Position numbers and translations under genes: made by a program
The notes under the pieces: model-generated
What the model saw: only the letters and a program-made list of their open reading frames with translations
Told to the model about the DNA's origin: nothing
Databases searched by the model: none
Assembly (NCBI GenBank): GCA_023396045.1
Contig: JAEWXD010000004.1
Coordinates: 1 to 25,938, forward strand
DNA length: 25,938 nucleotides
Reading direction: 5' to 3'
Source: Bacillota bacterium
Lineage (GTDB): Bacteria > Bacillota > Clostridia > Christensenellales > Aristaeellaceae
Shown: positions 24,876-25,938 of the stretch, piece after piece
How positions within the stretch are numbered: the first letter of the stretch is position 1
Layout of the letters: each line of letters opens with the position of its first letter

Positions 24876-25938
24876 TCCAAAACTACCTTTACTGTTTTAA
24901 TAAGCACATTGTTTACATATATTTTAACAAGGCTTTCGCCTGCAATAGCAGACTGCACAGGAATAACCAATGCACTTTGCTGTAATTCAATATTCTGCTC
25001 GTATTTTACAACTTCTTCATTATTTTCTAATAGAACTATTTTTAATACGCCAGCCTTTAATTCTGTTGGCAACAATTCTATATTGGCACCATACAACACT
25101 GGTGCATTGCCTATCACCAAATTCATTTTTGTGGCAATAATCACTTCTTTTTGCGCTTCCGGGGTTTGCTCCAGCACTACATTATACAGCGCAGGGTCGC
25201 TTACTTCCTGAAAACTGATATTTCCAATTTGCATTTTACTTTCGCCAATTTTTTCAAGCGCTTCCTGTTGTTTTAGTTGTAGTACATAGGGCACAAAAGT
25301 GCTGCCACCACTTACAACTACTTGCAACATACGATCGGAAGGGAACGCCTCACCGGCTGGCGTTAATTGGTTTATAATAACACCTTCGGGGGTTTGTGCA
25401 TCTACTACACGCTCTACTACATTAATGGTAAAATTCATTTGAGCAGCTTTTTCGTAAGCTTGATTCATAGTTTGAGAAATCAAATCTGGTACAAGGTCTA
25501 CTTGCTTGCCACGAGAAACTTCTATAAGCATAGTATCGCCCTTATTTAATTTTTCTTGTGGCGCAGGGCTTTGTAATATCACTTTATTTTCTGCAACGCT
25601 GTTATGATAAGAAAATTTAACTACCGGCTTAAGTTGTGAAGCGTTGATGGTTTCCATTGCACGCACATGGTCAAGCCCCTGTACATCCGGTGCATACACT
25701 ACTTTGGTTAAGCCGCTAATCCAAGACACACCAATAAACAGAATCAGTGTTAAGCAAATTAAGAAGATAGGTACTGTCCATAAAAAAATGGTATAATGCT
25801 TTTTTACACTTCGTTTGGTTTTGTTCATTACACGCTGTGATGCGCTTGGTTTTACTATTTCTTGCTGTTTTTCTTTTATTTTTTCCTGCTTTTCATAAGC
25901 AATTTTGGGTATGCCGCCATGGGTAAATTGATTTAAAT
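24872..25938 (-). CDS. prkC: PASTA-domain Ser/Thr protein kinase, C-terminal part (5' end off window)
   Basis: Only the C-terminal 354 residues are visible. An in-frame ATG at 25828 exists, but the frame stays open through it to the window edge (upstream residues include THGGIPKIAYEKQEKIK and KPSASQRV), as expected for the juxtamembrane linker of a PrkC/Stk1 kinase whose catalytic domain lies to the right. In numbering from that ATG: basic segment 1-11, membrane helix 12-36, then three PASTA repeats (about 42-108, 110-178, 179-245) and a short beta-rich tail. PASTA domains bind muropeptides or lipid II outside the cell, and the kinase controls cell wall growth and spore germination. The order kinase-rsgA-rpe supports this identity. 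A kinase-free PASTA protein is possible if the missing part proves otherwise. Confidence 0.85.
   Translation of the reverse strand, partial: LNQFTHGGIPKIAYEKQEKIKEKQQEIVKPSASQRVMNKTKRSVKKHYTIFLWTVPIFLICLTLILFIGVSWISGLTKVVYAPDVQGLDHVRAMETINASQLKPVVKFSYHNSVAENKVILQSPAPQEKLNKGDTMLIEVSRGKQVDLVPDLISQTMNQAYEKAAQMNFTINVVERVVDAQTPEGVIINQLTPAGEAFPSDRMLQVVVSGGSTFVPYVLQLKQQEALEKIGESKMQIGNISFQEVSDPALYNVVLEQTPEAQKEVIIATKMNLVIGNAPVLYGANIELLPTELKAGVLKIVLLENNEEVVKYEQNIELQQSALVIPVQSAIAGESLVKIYVNNVLIKTVKVVLE

Overview
The window is AT-rich DNA from a low-GC Gram-positive bacterium, most likely a Clostridia-type Firmicute. Supporting signs are strong AGGAGG-type ribosome binding sites, sigma-A promoters of the TTGACA-17-TATAAT kind, many intrinsic terminators, and the gene set itself: a PASTA kinase-rsgA-rpe cluster, DegV, a DUF1836 regulator, a YitT protein, an LCP protein and a two-cluster ferredoxin. 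TGA acts as a normal stop here, so the standard bacterial code applies. A finer taxonomic placement cannot be supported from the sequence alone.

Left part. Bases 1-160 carry an outward-facing (minus-strand) ribosomal RNA promoter with an A-tract UP element and an rrn-type leader; the 16S gene should begin just beyond the left edge. Next comes a minus-strand polytopic membrane protein of unknown function (247-2004). It is divergent from a YitT protein and an alpha/beta hydrolase (2122-3875). An IscA/HesB-like protein (3973-4275) follows, convergent with a 56-residue ferredoxin (4365-4535), with a two-way terminator between them.

Middle part. Plus-strand units are degV-LCP-Nudix (4772-7137), a P-type calcium ATPase started by TTG (7217-9838), and a DUF1836 regulator overlapping a second degV (9951-11301). 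The promoter of the last unit contains repeated palindromes and looks autoregulated. A decayed NeuD-type acyltransferase pseudogene (11476-12051) closes this side. A minus-strand operon follows: O-methyltransferase, sbcD, sbcC (16660 down to 12207). An endonuclease/exonuclease/phosphatase protein (16737-17840) diverges from it.

Right part. A tightly packed minus-strand operon of at least seven genes runs from the right edge to a strong two-way terminator near 17900: PASTA Ser/Thr kinase (cut by the window end), rsgA, rpe, then two consecutive TldD/TldE protease pairs. The kinase-rsgA-rpe order is common in Firmicutes; the double TldD/TldE cassette behind it is the most distinctive feature. 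No CRISPR array, prophage, insertion sequence or tRNA was seen. Most of the window is ordinary chromosomal housekeeping DNA, and I did not find a convincing new multi-gene system beyond the tandem TldD/TldE arrangement and the DUF1836/DegV control region.
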